A stretch of 64,000 bases of DNA from Leptospira kanakyensis (lineage in GTDB: Bacteria; Spirochaetota; Leptospiria; Leptospirales; Leptospiraceae), in assembly GCF_004769235.1 (NCBI RefSeq), contig NZ_RQFG01000005.1:1302001-1366000 (forward strand), given 5' to 3'. The position numbers and the translations under genes were made by a program. The notes beneath the pieces were generated by a model, which had not been told where the DNA came from, searched no databases, and was given only the letters and a program-made list of their open reading frames with translations. Below, piece by piece: positions 8,324 through 19,573 of the stretch (positions are counted from its first letter, which is position 1; each line of letters starts with the position of its first letter).

Positions 8324-10258
8324 ATGTCTAAGGAAAAAATTATAGGTATCGATTTAGGAACCACTAACTCTTGTGTGGCGGTTATGGAAGGTGGAGACCC
8401 TGTTGTCATTCAAAACTCAGAAGGGGCAAGAACCACTCCTTCGATTGTTGCCTTTACCGCAAAGGGTGAAACCATTGTGGGCCAGTTCGCAAAGAACCAG
8501 GCAATTACGAATGCAGTAAACACAATCCGTTCTGCGAAACGTTTTATCGGTCGTCGTTTTAACGAAGCTGGTGACGAATCCAAGATGGTATCTTACAAAG
8601 TGATCCGTGCTGGAAATGATGGTGTGAAATTTGAAACCGTTTCTGGTGAATTCACTCCACAAGAAATTGCAGCTCGTGTTCTTCAAAAAATGAAGAAAAC
8701 TGCGGAAGACTTTCTTGGTCATGAAGTAAAAAAAGCAGTAGTAACTGTTCCTGCTTACTTCAATGACGAACAAAGACAAGCAACAAAAGACGCAGGTCGC
8801 ATTGCTGGTCTCGAAGTAGAACGTATCATCAACGAACCAACAGCAGCAGCTCTTGCTTATGGTTTTGATAAGAAAAAAACCAGTGCAAAGATCGCCGTAT
8901 ACGACTTAGGTGGTGGAACTTTTGACGTTTCTATCCTCGAACTTGGTGACGGAGTTTTTGAAGTAAAATCCACAAATGGGGACACTCATCTTGGTGGTGA
9001 CGACTTTGACAACGTGGTCATGCAGTGGATGATCGACGAATTCAAAAAACAAACAGGAATTGATATTTCTGGAGATAAAAACACAGTACAACGATTGAAA
9101 GAAGCTGCTGAAAAAGCTAAAATCGAGTTGTCTGGAACATCTTCCACTCAAATCAACCTTCCATTCATCACAGCAGATGCTTCTGGTCCAAAACATTTGG
9201 ATATGACACTCACCAAAGCAAAGTTTGATGAAATTACAAGATCTCTTGTAGAAAGAACTCGTATTCCATGTATCAATGCATTAAAAGATGCAGGCCTTTC
9301 TGCTAGTGAAATTGATGAAGTCATCCTTGTGGGTGGATCGATTCGTATTCCTGCAGTGCAAGCTCTTGTAAAAGAAATTTTTGGTAAAGAACCAAACAAA
9401 TCTGTGAACCCTGATGAAGTGGTAGCCGTTGGTGCTGCTATCCAAGGGGGAGTTCTTGCAGGTGATGTTACTGATGTATTGTTACTCGATGTCACTCCAC
9501 TCTCACTTGGGATTGAAACTCTCGGTGGTGTGATGACAAAACTCATCGAAAGAAACACAACCATTCCTACAAGAAAGTCACAAGTGTTCTCTACTGCGGC
9601 AGACAGCCAAACAACAGTTTCGGTTCATGTCTTACAAGGGGAACGTGAGATGGCAAGTGCCAATAGAACCCTCGGTCGTTTTGACTTAGTGGGAATTCCA
9701 TCGGCACCAAGAGGAGTACCTCAAATCGAAGTAACTTTTGATATCGACGCAAACGGTATTGTTCATGTATCTGCGAAAGATTTAGGAACAGGAAAAGAAC
9801 AAAAGATTCGTATTGAATCTTCTTCCGGACTCTCTGAAGAAGAAATCAAAAAGATGGTTAAGGATGCAGAAGCTCATGCAGAAGAAGATAAAAAACTTCG
9901 TGAAGCTGCTGATACTAAAAACGAATTGGAAGCCATTGTTTACCAATTAGAAAAAACCATCGGTGAATCTGCTGACAAACTTGATGAATCAGAAAAACAA
10001 AGAGCACAGGACGAAATCAAACGCGGCCGTGAAGCTATGGAATCTGGTGACGTAGAAAGAATGAAAGCATCTCGTGATTCCATCCAAGAAGTCGCAATGC
10101 AAATTGGACAAAAGATTTATTCACAAGCTGGCCCTGAAGCAGGAGCTCCGGGTGCAGACCAAGCAGGTGCTGCAGGTCAAGGTGCAAGTGAATCTTCTGC
10201 CGGTGGCGAAAAGGTCGTTGATGCGGATTACACCGTAGTTGATGAAGATAAAAAATAA
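8324..10258 (+). CDS. dnaK: Molecular chaperone DnaK (Hsp70)
   Basis: This is the ATP-dependent chaperone that works with DnaJ and GrpE. At 644 aa it is full length. The nucleotide-binding domain shows [18 protein letters not shown] at the start, [29 protein letters not shown] and [14 protein letters not shown]. The linker region [16 protein letters not shown] leads to the substrate-binding domain, and a helical lid ends in a Gly/Ala-rich tail and [14 protein letters not shown]. One small variation is VGGSIRIP where many homologues read VGGSTRMP. AAGGAGA precedes the ATG. Confidence 0.98.
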   Translation: MSKEKIIGIDLGTTNSCVAVMEGGDPVVIQNSEGARTTPSIVAFTAKGETIVGQFAKNQAITNAVNTIRSAKRFIGRRFNEAGDESKMVSYKVIRAGNDGVKFETVSGEFTPQEIAARVLQKMKKTAEDFLGHEVKKAVVTVPAYFNDEQRQATKDAGRIAGLEVERIINEPTAAALAYGFDKKKTSAKIAVYDLGGGTFDVSILELGDGVFEVKSTNGDTHLGGDDFDNVVMQWMIDEFKKQTGIDISGDKNTVQRLKEAAEKAKIELSGTSSTQINLPFITADASGPKHLDMTLTKAKFDEITRSLVERTRIPCINALKDAGLSASEIDEVILVGGSIRIPAVQALVKEIFGKEPNKSVNPDEVVAVGAAIQGGVLAGDVTDVLLLDVTPLSLGIETLGGVMTKLIERNTTIPTRKSQVFSTAADSQTTVSVHVLQGEREMASANRTLGRFDLVGIPSAPRGVPQIEVTFDIDANGIVHVSAKDLGTGKEQKIRIESSSGLSEEEIKKMVKDAEAHAEEDKKLREAADTKNELEAIVYQLEKTIGESADKLDESEKQRAQDEIKRGREAMESGDVERMKASRDSIQEVAMQIGQKIYSQAGPEAGAPGADQAGAAGQGASESSAGGEKVVDADYTVVDEDKK

Positions 10259-10280
10259 ATAGAGAAAAAGAAGTAAAACT

Positions 10281-11408
10281 ATGAGCGACCGTGGTTACTA
10301 CGAAGTATTAGGCGTTTCGAAAGGTGCCTCTGATGATGAGATCAAGAGCGCCTATCGTAAGTTAGCCATCAAGTATCACCCTGACAAAAATAAGGGTGAT
10401 AAAGAAGCGGAAGAAAAATTCAAAGAGGCTACAGAAGCCTATGAAGTGTTACGTGATGCACAAAAACGTGCAGCTTATGACCAATTTGGTAAAGCAGGTG
10501 TAAACGCTGGAGCTGGTGGAGGATACGGAGCAGGAGCTTATACAGACTTCTCCGATATCTTTGGCGACTTCGGTGATATCTTCAGTGAATTTTTCGGAGG
10601 CGGAGGTGGTGGCGGTAGCCGCGGTGGTGGAAGACGGTCCGGTCCTCAAAGGGGATCGGATCTCCGTTATAATTTAGAAGTTAGTTTAGAAGATGCCGCT
10701 CTTGGAAAAGAATATAAAATTGAAATTCCAAGACTGGAAACCTGTGTGGATTGTTCTGGTTCCGGAGCCTCCAAAGGATCTTCACCTACAGTTTGTCCTG
10801 ATTGTTCGGGAACAGGCCAAGTACGAAGAACCCAAGGTTTCTTTAGTGTGACAACCACTTGCCCTCGTTGTAAAGGAAAAGGAAAGGTTATTTCCAATCC
10901 TTGTAAAACTTGTAAAGGTGAGGGCCTAACAGAGAAAAGACGAACCATTCATATTAAAATCCCTGCCGGTGTTGAATCGGGTAGCCGACTCAAAGTTTCT
11001 GGGGAAGGGGAGTCTGGCCCGAACGGTGGACCAAGTGGTGATTTGTATGTAGTCACACATATCAAAAAACACCCAACCTTTGAACGCCAAGGAAACGATT
11101 TAATTGTTCAAAAAACAATTTCATTGTCCATGGCTTGCCTTGGTGGGGAGATTGAAGTGCCTTCCATTGACGGAAAGACCATCAACTTGAAAATTCCAGA
11201 AGGAACAGAGAGTGGACAAATCTTCCGATTGAAAGGACACGGAATCCCATACCTTGGTTCTTATGGCAAAGGGGACCAACACGTAATCATTAAAGTAGAA
11301 ATTCCTAAGAAACTTTCTAAAAAACAGAGAGAACTGATGGAAGAATTTGCCCGTGAGTCCGGCGAAAAGGTCGGCAGTGGCGGAAAATCTAAGTTGTTTT
11401 TCCGCTGA
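10281..11408 (+). CDS. dnaJ: Co-chaperone DnaJ (Hsp40)
   Basis: DnaJ stimulates the DnaK ATPase and delivers substrates. The 375-aa protein shows the full class I order: J domain (residues ~4-70, with HPDKN), Gly/Phe-rich linker with [18 protein letters not shown] and a Gly run, four CxxCxGxG zinc repeats ([32 protein letters not shown]), then the C-terminal substrate-binding domains. It is the last obvious heat-shock gene; no terminator is seen before the next gene 24 nt downstream, so read-through is possible. Confidence 0.97.
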   Translation: MSDRGYYEVLGVSKGASDDEIKSAYRKLAIKYHPDKNKGDKEAEEKFKEATEAYEVLRDAQKRAAYDQFGKAGVNAGAGGGYGAGAYTDFSDIFGDFGDIFSEFFGGGGGGGSRGGGRRSGPQRGSDLRYNLEVSLEDAALGKEYKIEIPRLETCVDCSGSGASKGSSPTVCPDCSGTGQVRRTQGFFSVTTTCPRCKGKGKVISNPCKTCKGEGLTEKRRTIHIKIPAGVESGSRLKVSGEGESGPNGGPSGDLYVVTHIKKHPTFERQGNDLIVQKTISLSMACLGGEIEVPSIDGKTINLKIPEGTESGQIFRLKGHGIPYLGSYGKGDQHVIIKVEIPKKLSKKQRELMEEFARESGEKVGSGGKSKLFFR

Positions 11409-11432
11409 ACTTTTGGAGTATTGAGAGCATCT

Positions 11433-12395
11433 ATGGATAAAAAAGTCCGACTCGGAGTCATTGGTACTGGTCATATGGGCCAATACCACGTAAACGTTGC
11501 TAAACAGCTTTCTGATGCTGAACTCATCGGAATATTTGATGCCAGCTTGGAACGCGCCAATCAAATTGCTGAAAAACATAAAACAAAAGCGTTTCCTACA
11601 ATTGAAGAATTGTTGGCAGAAACAGATGCTTTGGTTATCGCTGCACCAACGTTCCTTCATCACAAGATCGCAAAACAGGCATTAGCTGCAAAGAAACATG
11701 TTTTGGTTGAAAAACCAATTTCACAAACTGTGGAAGAAGCAAAAGAACTAGTGGCTTTAGCAAAACAAAACAATTTGATTTTGCAAGTTGGGCACGTGGA
11801 AAGGTTTAATGGAGCAGTTTTGGAACTGGGAAAAATTGCTGAACATCCACTCCTCATTGAATCCAGAAGGATTGCACCTTACAACAGTCGTATCACTGAC
11901 GTCGGTGTGGTTTTGGATATGATGATTCACGACATTGACATTGTTTTGAACTTGGTAAAGTCTGAAGTGAAAGAAGTGAAGGCTGTTGGATCTTCTGTTG
12001 TATCGAATCACGAAGATATTGCAAGTGTGGTTTTAACTTTTGCGAATGGATGTGTTGCTTCTCTTAACGCATCTCGTGCTTCCCAAGCAAAAATTAGAAC
12101 ACTTAATATTTCTCAAAAAGATTCTTATGTATTTTTAGATTTTACCAACCAAGAAATTGAGTTACATAGACAAGCAAGTTCAACAACTCAACTCGGAAGT
12201 GGAGAAATCAAATACCGACAAGAATCTATCGTGGAAAAAATCTTTGTTCACAAAGACAATCCACTCAAACAGGAACATGAACACTTTGTTAAATGTATCA
12301 AAGGAGAATCCGATCCCATGGTGAAGGGTGATTCTGATATTAAAACGTTAGAAGTGGCTTATAAAATCCTGGAAGAGATTCACGGAAAAAAATAA
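11433..12395 (+). CDS. Gfo/Idh/MocA family NAD(P)-dependent sugar oxidoreductase
   Basis: The N-terminal Rossmann fold begins VRLGVIGTGHMGQYHV (dinucleotide-binding glycines), with the family EKPIS motif near residue 93 and a C-terminal sugar-binding domain. The IGTGHMG opening and VGHVERFN segment resemble the branch containing UDP-GlcNAc 3-dehydrogenase (GnnA), which with GnnB makes the diamino sugar of some lipid A molecules, including that of Leptospira. No gnnB or lpx gene is adjacent, so I give no symbol. A TTG at 11421 is in frame, but ATG 11433 has GAGAG at a proper distance. The stop overlaps the start of the next gene (TAATG). Confidence 0.85.
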   Translation: MDKKVRLGVIGTGHMGQYHVNVAKQLSDAELIGIFDASLERANQIAEKHKTKAFPTIEELLAETDALVIAAPTFLHHKIAKQALAAKKHVLVEKPISQTVEEAKELVALAKQNNLILQVGHVERFNGAVLELGKIAEHPLLIESRRIAPYNSRITDVGVVLDMMIHDIDIVLNLVKSEVKEVKAVGSSVVSNHEDIASVVLTFANGCVASLNASRASQAKIRTLNISQKDSYVFLDFTNQEIELHRQASSTTQLGSGEIKYRQESIVEKIFVHKDNPLKQEHEHFVKCIKGESDPMVKGDSDIKTLEVAYKILEEIHGKK

Positions 12396-12961
12396 TGACA
12401 AATATTCCTGATTCAACTCGCGGAAAGTTACTGATTTCCAATTCTAGTGTGATTCAGGATTTTTTTCACAAATCCGTTGTCCTTATGGTAGATCATGATG
12501 ATGACGGGGCTTTTGGTTTGGTTTTAAATAAACCCACTGACCAAACCATGGAATCACTGATCAAAAATCTTCCAGATACAGTTTATGCCAACAAACAAGT
12601 GTTTTCTGGTGGCCCAGTGGACAATATGTTCGTATCAATCCTTCACAACGGAAAACAAACAGAAGATCCGGGTGTAGAAATTGTTCCTGGCATTTATATG
12701 GCCAGAAGTTTTGATACAATGATCGAAGTTTTATCTTCTGATCAAATTCAGTTTCGTGTTCTGCAAGGATATGCAGGTTGGTCTTCCGGCCAATTAGAAA
12801 GCGAATTTGAAAGATTATCTTGGGTTGTTTCCGATTTAGTAGATGAATCTGTTGTTTTTAGTGAAGGTGAGTCTGAGGTTGTTTGGCGAGAGGCCCTTCG
12901 CAACAAAGGTGGAATCTACAAATACTTTGTTGACCATACAAAAGATCCATCTCTCAATTGA
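12395..12961 (+). CDS. YqgE/AlgH family protein (UPF0301)
   Basis: The 188-aa product fits the YqgE/AlgH family: RGKLLISNSS, then FHKSVVLMVDHDDDGAFGLVLNKPT, SGGPVDN, and a late LQGYAGWSSGQLESE block. The molecular function is not settled; AlgH was first linked to alginate regulation in Pseudomonas. There is no signal peptide. It overlaps the oxidoreductase by 1 nt in a stop-start TAATG arrangement, indicating translational coupling. Confidence 0.93.
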   Translation: MTNIPDSTRGKLLISNSSVIQDFFHKSVVLMVDHDDDGAFGLVLNKPTDQTMESLIKNLPDTVYANKQVFSGGPVDNMFVSILHNGKQTEDPGVEIVPGIYMARSFDTMIEVLSSDQIQFRVLQGYAGWSSGQLESEFERLSWVVSDLVDESVVFSEGESEVVWREALRNKGGIYKYFVDHTKDPSLN

Positions 12962-12982
12962 TTCAAACTTAGAATCACTGAT

Positions 12983-13732
12983 ATGAAACTATCATCCAAA
13001 AAGATTGTGCTTTCTTCTGGTTCCTCTCCTTTAGGAAAGGAACTGTTGCCGCTACTACTTTCGGAAGGTGCACTCGTTGTTGTGGGAGATTCAAACCCAG
13101 AAGAAATTCCCAACCATCCAAATCTTCAAAAATATAAAATTGATACAACCAAACCGGAACAGATGGAACGTTTGATTGAATCGGCCATCGAAACTTTAGA
13201 TAAAATCGATGTTTTCATTTTAAACTCAGAACAAATCACGTATGCGGAAGATGAAAAAGAAGATTGGAACAGATTAAAAATTTTATTCAATGCAAACACT
13301 TTAGCTCCTATTCACACCATACAACGATTAACAAATTTAATTTCTGTTGGGCTCCATATAGTCGTAGTTAGTTCTGATTTAAGTAAAACACCAACCCCAG
13401 GATTTGGACTTTATGGATCTTCTAAGTCTGCTTTGGATTATTTTTGGGATTCCTTCCGAGGACAAATAGGGAGAGAGTTTCGATTTTCCCGAGTCATTGC
13501 TATGGAACCAAAACTTTCATTGCCGAGCCGCCTCGCAAACCGGGTTTTACAATCGATCCTTCGACCTAAAAAACGTAGGTACGAACATTTTTACCAATTG
13601 GGAAACCGGTTTTTATTAAAATTTTTACCTTTTTTACATTTTTTCCGAACCTTAGCCTATGCATTTCGATTAAAACAGGAGAAAAAGAAGAAAATTTCCC
13701 AAGTCGATTTGTTAACTTCCCCCGAAAATTAG
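12983..13732 (+). CDS. Short-chain dehydrogenase/reductase (SDR)
   Basis: The 249-aa protein follows the SDR plan. It has an N-terminal nucleotide-binding region (VLSSGSSPLGKELLPLLL, replacing the usual TGxxxGxG), an aspartate after the second strand (VVGDSN), a catalytic-type serine stretch VVVSSDLS, and YGSSKSALDYF matching YxxxK. The last ~60 residues are very basic (RPKKRR, KQEKKKK) and may contact membrane lipids or nucleic acid; this is inference. The substrate is unknown. It lies 21 nt after yqgE and is probably in the same transcript. Confidence 0.82.
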   Translation: MKLSSKKIVLSSGSSPLGKELLPLLLSEGALVVVGDSNPEEIPNHPNLQKYKIDTTKPEQMERLIESAIETLDKIDVFILNSEQITYAEDEKEDWNRLKILFNANTLAPIHTIQRLTNLISVGLHIVVVSSDLSKTPTPGFGLYGSSKSALDYFWDSFRGQIGREFRFSRVIAMEPKLSLPSRLANRVLQSILRPKKRRYEHFYQLGNRFLLKFLPFLHFFRTLAYAFRLKQEKKKKISQVDLLTSPEN

Positions 13733-13910
13733 TCATTTCGTACCCTTTATATACAACCTCACTTTCAATTCCTTCCACGTGCTTAGTTTTTGAACATAAA
13801 AAACCATTCGTTTAACGGTCTTATGTCGGATGGTGATGCAATCCATCCTTTCGGGTCATTTCTTCCATTTGGTACAAATATTGCTAACTAAGTAAGCAGA
13901 GGGTACCTCC

Positions 13911-15335
13911 ATGTTTATCGCAGACTATAGTGCCAAAAATATATATGATGAGATGTTTTCCAGCGAAGGTTTTCCTCGCAAAAGTTATGACTTCGTAAAA
14001 ACAAAAATGGAGAGTTTGGGTGGGATCGAACTCGTAAAACGTAGTACTTCGGCAGAAAGGGCTCTCATGTCACTTGGGATCACCTTTACTCTGTATGGTG
14101 ATGGTGGTGAACAAGAAAGGATCATGCCTTTTGATGTCATTCCTCGTATTGTTCCAAGTGAAGAATGGATCAGTATGGAAAAAGGACTCAAACAAAGAAT
14201 CCAAGCACTTAATTTATTTCTAACAGATATTTATGGAGAAGGAAAAATTCTTAAAGATAAAATCATTCCTCGCGAATTGATTGAGTCAAGTTCCGGATAT
14301 CTCAAACAATGTATTGGTTTAAAACCTCCCAAAGATATTTGGATTCATATTACTGGAACGGATTTGGTGCGTGATGGAGCTGGTGCCTTCCATGTGTTAG
14401 AAGATAACTTACGTTGCCCATCTGGTGTTTCTTATGTATTGGAAAACCGTGAAGTGATGAAACGAACTTTTCCTGAACTATTCGAAAAGTTAAACATCCG
14501 CCAAGTTTATGATTATCCTTATCACTTAAGATCAATGTTAGAGAATCTAACAGACGTAGTCGATCCAGTGATTGCTGTTTGGACTCCTGGTGTTTTTAAC
14601 TCTGCGTATTATGAACATAGCTTTTTGGCACAAAAGATGGGTGTATATCTTGTTGAAGGATCGGATCTCATCGTAGAAAATCACAAAGTTTATATGAAAA
14701 CTACCAAAGGACTTCGTAAAGTCGATGTGATTTATCGAAGGATTGATGATACCTTTATGGATCAGTCAAGTTTTAGGCCGGACTCTTTACTTGGTGTGAA
14801 AGGAATTTTTGAAGCATTCAAAAGAGGAAATGTTGCCCTTGCCAATGCTCCTGGAACTGGAGTGGCTGATGATAAAGTAATTTATTCTTATGTTCCAAAG
14901 ATCATTAAATACTACTTAGGTGAAGAACCGATCATTCCGAATGTTCCTACTTACCTTTGTTCTGAAGAAGCCGATTTAAAATTTGTTTTGGATAACATTC
15001 ACAACCTGGTTGTCAAAGCTGCAAATGGTGCTGGTGGTTATGGAATGATCATTGGTCCAAAAGCAAGTAAACAAGAACAAGAAGATTTTAAGGAACTGAT
15101 CAAAGCAGATCCAAGAAATTATATTGCTCAGCCGGTTTTAAATCTTTCCACAGTTCCTACGCTCATTGCAGATAAAATCGAATCAAGACATGTTGATTTA
15201 AGGCCGTTCATTTTGTACGGAAAAGATATATATGTAATGCCGGGTGGATTAACTCGCGTTGCGCTTCGTAAAGGATCACTTGTGGTCAATTCATCCCAGG
15301 GAGGCGGTTCAAAAGACACCTGGGTTCTAGGATAA
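13911..15335 (+). CDS. Circularly permuted type 2 ATP-grasp protein
   Basis: This is the first gene of a five-gene operon. The 474-aa protein matches the circularly permuted ATP-grasp family (old DUF404/DUF407). It includes LERGLKQR-like sequence ([25 protein letters not shown]), the [15 protein letters not shown] block, a glycine-rich nucleotide loop [10 protein letters not shown] near residue 370, LRPF, and the C-terminal GGGSKDTW. Such enzymes are predicted to join a carboxyl to an amine using ATP, and Iyer, Aravind and colleagues placed them with alpha-E and transglutaminase proteins in a peptide-modifying system. No signal peptide is seen. A GAGGG ribosome-binding site precedes the ATG. 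Activity is unproven. Confidence 0.9.
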   Translation: MFIADYSAKNIYDEMFSSEGFPRKSYDFVKTKMESLGGIELVKRSTSAERALMSLGITFTLYGDGGEQERIMPFDVIPRIVPSEEWISMEKGLKQRIQALNLFLTDIYGEGKILKDKIIPRELIESSSGYLKQCIGLKPPKDIWIHITGTDLVRDGAGAFHVLEDNLRCPSGVSYVLENREVMKRTFPELFEKLNIRQVYDYPYHLRSMLENLTDVVDPVIAVWTPGVFNSAYYEHSFLAQKMGVYLVEGSDLIVENHKVYMKTTKGLRKVDVIYRRIDDTFMDQSSFRPDSLLGVKGIFEAFKRGNVALANAPGTGVADDKVIYSYVPKIIKYYLGEEPIIPNVPTYLCSEEADLKFVLDNIHNLVVKAANGAGGYGMIIGPKASKQEQEDFKELIKADPRNYIAQPVLNLSTVPTLIADKIESRHVDLRPFILYGKDIYVMPGGLTRVALRKGSLVVNSSQGGGSKDTWVLG

Positions 15336-15344
15336 AGGTGTTAT

Positions 15345-16313
15345 ATGTTAAGCAGAGTTGCCGAATCAGTTTTTTGGATGAATCGATATATCGAGAGGGC
15401 AGAAAATTACTCAAGATTTATTGATGTCAATCACCAGTTATCTTTAGATTTGCATGAAGAGGTGCCGAACCAATGGTTGCCTCTCGTACATACTACAGGA
15501 GATATTGAATTATTTGAGAAAAGGTATTCTAGTCCAAGTCCAGTCAATGTCATACGGTTTATGACTTTTGACGAAGAGAATCCGAATTCTATTTTTCAAT
15601 GTCTTTCGAGAGCCCGTGAGAATGCCCGAACCATTCGCGAAAACATTTCCACTTCTATGTGGGAAGTGTTAAACGAGTTTTATCTCTTTGTAAAAGATTA
15701 TCGTAAAGTTTACTTAGAAAGTTCTGAACTACATGGAGATACTCTTTCGATGGGGCTCTCCGATTTTCTCAGTACAGTTCGAAAAAGTTGCCAAAGTTTT
15801 TATGGATGTTCTGATGCTACCATCTCTCATGATGAGGTTTGGAACTTTTCCTTGTTGGGCAGGTTCTTAGAACGAGCAGACAAAACCACACGAATCTTAG
15901 ATATGAAGTACTTTATCCTACTTCCTTCTGTTCATGATGTGGGTTCCACATTAGATTTATTACAATGGTTATCCCTTTTGAAATCGGCATCTGCACATGA
16001 GATGTACAATCAAAAATACAAACGTGTTGATCCCACTGATATTGCAGAGTTTTTGATTTTGAATGAAACCTTTCCTAGATCCATTTTCTTTTGTATCCAA
16101 GAGATGCAAGAGGCTTTGGAAAAAATTTCTGGAATTAAGGAAGGTTTGCCAAGGAACTTAGCGCAAGATGCAACTACAGTATATTTGAATCGTTTGCGAT
16201 CAGAAAATATCAAATCCATTTTTGATAAAGGTCTACATGAATACCTGGATGATATTCAGATAGAACTCAATCATATAGGTTCCAAAATTGTGGAACGATT
16301 TTTTACAAACTAA
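15345..16313 (+). CDS. Alpha-E domain protein (DUF403)
   Basis: The 322-aa, largely helical protein begins MLSRVAESVFWMNRYIERAENYSRFIDV, the typical start of alpha-E (DUF403) proteins, and contains CLSRARENARTIRENIS and a LGRFLERADKTTRILD repeat of the same helical motif. Its biochemical role is unknown; it nearly always occurs with a circularly permuted ATP-grasp protein and a transglutaminase. The start is 9 nt after the ATP-grasp stop and the next gene begins 2 nt after its own stop, so it is clearly one operon. Confidence 0.92.
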   Translation: MLSRVAESVFWMNRYIERAENYSRFIDVNHQLSLDLHEEVPNQWLPLVHTTGDIELFEKRYSSPSPVNVIRFMTFDEENPNSIFQCLSRARENARTIRENISTSMWEVLNEFYLFVKDYRKVYLESSELHGDTLSMGLSDFLSTVRKSCQSFYGCSDATISHDEVWNFSLLGRFLERADKTTRILDMKYFILLPSVHDVGSTLDLLQWLSLLKSASAHEMYNQKYKRVDPTDIAEFLILNETFPRSIFFCIQEMQEALEKISGIKEGLPRNLAQDATTVYLNRLRSENIKSIFDKGLHEYLDDIQIELNHIGSKIVERFFTN

Positions 16314-16315
16314 CT

Positions 16316-19300
16316 ATGAGTATACGAGTTGCACTGTCCCATATTACAACCTACCAATATGATAAGTCGATAAAATTATCACCTCATGTGATCCGGCTGA
16401 GACCAGCACCACATACCAAAAATCATATTGTTTCTTATTCTCTAAATATATTACCGGAACAAAAATTTCTCAACTGGCAACAAGATCCATTTGGGAATTA
16501 TTTAGCGAGGTTGGTATTTCCAGAAAAAACCAATATTTTACAAGTAGCCGTCGACTTAGTCACCGATTTAAACGTAATCAATCCTTTTGATTTTTTTGTA
16601 GAAGAGTATGCAGAGAACTTTCCTTTTACATACGATAAGGTTTTAAAAAAGGAACTCGCTCCTTATTTAAAAGTTAAAAAACCCGGGAAGTTACTTGCCC
16701 CGTACTTAAAAACAATAGATAAAACGCCGAAAAGAACGGTTGAGTTTTTGGTAGCATTAAATGCAAAAATTTACTCTGACGTTGGTTATGTGATCCGAAT
16801 GGAATCAGGAATCCAAACTCCAGAGTTAACTCTTTCTTCAAGAATGGGTTCCTGTCGTGATTCTGCTTATTTGCTGGTTCAAATTCTTAGAAATATGGGC
16901 CTTGCTGCCAGATTTGTTTCTGGTTATCTGATTCAACTAAAAGCCGATGTAAAGTCTCTGGATGGACCCTCCGGTGCAGAATCTGATTTTACAGACTTAC
17001 ATGCTTGGGCAGAGGTTTATTTGCCTGGTGCGGGTTGGGTGGGTCTTGATCCTACTTCTGGTTTGTTTACGGGAGAAGGGCATATCCCTTTGGCTGCGAC
17101 CCCGGAACCGGAATCAGCGGGTCCTATTTATGGATTTGCGGAAAAAGCCAAAGCCGAGTTTTCCTTTCATATGGGAGTAGAACGTGTTTTGGAAACTCCA
17201 AGAGTCACCTTACCTTACCAAGGCGAAGATTGGGAACGCATCATACGTTTGGGTGATTCCATTGATAAACGAATTCGAAAAAATGATATCAGACTTACGA
17301 TTGGTGGAGAACCAACTTTTGTTTCTACGGAAAATCGTGAAGCACCGGAATGGAATTTTGATGCCTTAGGTTTTGAAAAATATTCTAAATCAGAACAACT
17401 CATCAAACGGCTGGGGAAACATTTTGCTCCTGGTGGATTACTTCAATATGGCCAAGGGAAATGGTATCCAGGAGAACCTGTCCCTCGTTGGGCCATGATT
17501 TCATATTGGCGTAAAGATGGTGAACCTATCTGGAACCATCCGTATTTACTTGCAGATGATCGTTATACAGGTTCAGCCACAACAGAAGATGCCAGAAGGT
17601 TCGTGAGTGCGTTGGGAAGTCATCTAAACATTCCTTCCAAATCCATTCATACAGCTTATGAAGATAATTTGTATTATCTTTGGCAAGAAGCAAATTTACC
17701 TACTGAAACAGAACTTATGTTAGATGGTTTAAATACCTACGATAAAATGGAACGAGAACGTATTTTAAGAGTCATCGATTCTGGTATCCATCGCGAAGTT
17801 GGATATACTATTCCATTGGATTATGATTCTTTCCGCTCATCATGGATATCCGATGAATGGAGTTTTCGCCGAGGGAAAATGTTTTTAATTCCTGGTGATT
17901 CGCCAATTGGATTACGACTTCCTTTACATTCCTTAGGCGGAAAACCATATTATCCTTATCCAGAAGATCCTTCGACTCCGAAACCTTCTTTACCAAAAGC
18001 AAAGGAATTGGGTCAGTCTCCGTTTACATCAACAAACATTAGTTATTCTATCGGAGGAATTCATACAAGGACAGCTCTTTGTGTAGAACCTCGAAATGGA
18101 AATATCAGAGTGTTTTTACCACCGATTCAATCATTGGAAGGTTGGCTCCGTCTCATTTATGCCATTGAACAGACTGCTTTAGAAACAGATATACCGATTG
18201 TATTGGAAGGTTATGAAGCACCTCATGATCCTAGACTCAATCGTTTTAAAATTACACCGGATCCCGGAGTGATTGAGGTCAACTTTCATCCTTCTTCTTC
18301 TTTTGGAGAAATTGTAGAAAAAACGCAAGTTCTATATGAAGAAGCTTCGCAACTGCGATTGACTGCAGAGAAATTTTTAATCGATGGTCGTCATTCAGGT
18401 ACTGGTGGTGGAAATCATATCACTCTTGGCGGGGCATCTGTTGGCGACAGTCCTTTCTTACGAAAACCTTCGCTTCTACGAAGTTTGGTGGCGTATTGGC
18501 AAAATCATCCAGGACTTTCTTATTTGTTTTCTGGAATGTTCATTGGACCTACCTCTCAATCACCGAGAATTGATGAAGCTAGAAATGATTCCTTACATGA
18601 ATTAAAAATTGCCTTCCAACAAATTGATTCCAATAGACATACACCACCGTGGATGTTGGATCGTGTTCTCAGAAATATTTTAATCGATATCACTGGGAAC
18701 ACACACCGAACAGAAATATCGATTGATAAACTTTTTGATCCAGGATCACCAACGGGACGTTTGGGTCTAATTGAAATGCGTGCATTTGAAATGCCACCTC
18801 ATTACCAAATGAGTGTCATCCAACAAGCATTTATGATGGCGATCATTTGTCGGTTTTGGGAAGATCCATATTATGGAAGTCCAATCAATTGGAATACAGA
18901 ATTACATGATCGTTTTATGTTGCCTTACTTTGTATATCGTGACTTTAAAGAAGTGATCCAAGATTTACAAAATAGTGGCTTTGGATTTTTATCAAAAGAC
19001 TTTGATCCATTTTTTGAATTTCGATTTCCTCAATATGGAATTTGTTATTTAGATGGAATGGAAATTGAATTACGAATGGCTTTGGAACCTTGGAATGTAC
19101 TTGGTGAAGAAAACACAGCACAAGGAACATCGAGAGGAGTAGACTCTGCTACCGAACGAGTTCAAGTCAAAGTCAAAGGATTTCATCCAGAAAGATATCG
19201 TTTGAGTTGTAACGGCTACGAAGTTCCACTACAACCGACCGCTGTTCAAAATGAATATGTTGCTGGTGTCAGGTTTAAGGCTTGGACTCCTGTTTTTACT

Positions 19301-19573
19301 TTACATCCGCAAATACCTGCGCAACAATCTTTAGTGTTTGATGTTTATGATACTTGGAATCATAGAGCACTCGGGGGATGTACATACCACGTCTCACATC
19401 CAGGAGGATTGTCTTACCAAACCATTCCTATCAATGGGTATGAAGCAGAATCCAGAAGGATCTCTCGTTTTTGGACTCATGGACACAAGATTGGAAAAAG
19501 CCTTCCACCAATTCGATTGGAAAATAAAGCCTTCCCATCAACATTGGATCTTAGGATGGTAACATTCAAGTAG
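16316..19573 (+). CDS. Transglutaminase-DUF2126 fusion protein
   Basis: This large 1085-aa protein has an N-terminal bacterial transglutaminase region (residues ~1-270) with an intact Cys-His-Asp triad: GSCRDSA near 179, DLHAWAEVY near 228 and GLDPTSG near 244. It is followed by the long DUF2126 region, which contains RLTIGGEPTFVS, GGLLQYGQGKWYPGEPVPRW, a WMEGP-like block and GTGGGNHITLGG. DUF2126 is thought to be a ligase-like domain. No signal peptide is present, so it should act in the cytoplasm. The fusion is the usual form for this family. The next ATG follows the stop directly. Confidence 0.92.
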   Translation: MSIRVALSHITTYQYDKSIKLSPHVIRLRPAPHTKNHIVSYSLNILPEQKFLNWQQDPFGNYLARLVFPEKTNILQVAVDLVTDLNVINPFDFFVEEYAENFPFTYDKVLKKELAPYLKVKKPGKLLAPYLKTIDKTPKRTVEFLVALNAKIYSDVGYVIRMESGIQTPELTLSSRMGSCRDSAYLLVQILRNMGLAARFVSGYLIQLKADVKSLDGPSGAESDFTDLHAWAEVYLPGAGWVGLDPTSGLFTGEGHIPLAATPEPESAGPIYGFAEKAKAEFSFHMGVERVLETPRVTLPYQGEDWERIIRLGDSIDKRIRKNDIRLTIGGEPTFVSTENREAPEWNFDALGFEKYSKSEQLIKRLGKHFAPGGLLQYGQGKWYPGEPVPRWAMISYWRKDGEPIWNHPYLLADDRYTGSATTEDARRFVSALGSHLNIPSKSIHTAYEDNLYYLWQEANLPTETELMLDGLNTYDKMERERILRVIDSGIHREVGYTIPLDYDSFRSSWISDEWSFRRGKMFLIPGDSPIGLRLPLHSLGGKPYYPYPEDPSTPKPSLPKAKELGQSPFTSTNISYSIGGIHTRTALCVEPRNGNIRVFLPPIQSLEGWLRLIYAIEQTALETDIPIVLEGYEAPHDPRLNRFKITPDPGVIEVNFHPSSSFGEIVEKTQVLYEEASQLRLTAEKFLIDGRHSGTGGGNHITLGGASVGDSPFLRKPSLLRSLVAYWQNHPGLSYLFSGMFIGPTSQSPRIDEARNDSLHELKIAFQQIDSNRHTPPWMLDRVLRNILIDITGNTHRTEISIDKLFDPGSPTGRLGLIEMRAFEMPPHYQMSVIQQAFMMAIICRFWEDPYYGSPINWNTELHDRFMLPYFVYRDFKEVIQDLQNSGFGFLSKDFDPFFEFRFPQYGICYLDGMEIELRMALEPWNVLGEENTAQGTSRGVDSATERVQVKVKGFHPERYRLSCNGYEVPLQPTAVQNEYVAGVRFKAWTPVFTLHPQIPAQQSLVFDVYDTWNHRALGGCTYHVSHPGGLSYQTIPINGYEAESRRISRFWTHGHKIGKSLPPIRLENKAFPSTLDLRMVTFK

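Noticed and set aside
9148..9564. 138-codon antisense frame inside dnaK
   Set aside because: Shadow frame of a highly conserved gene; Ser/Thr-rich translation typical of antisense reading.
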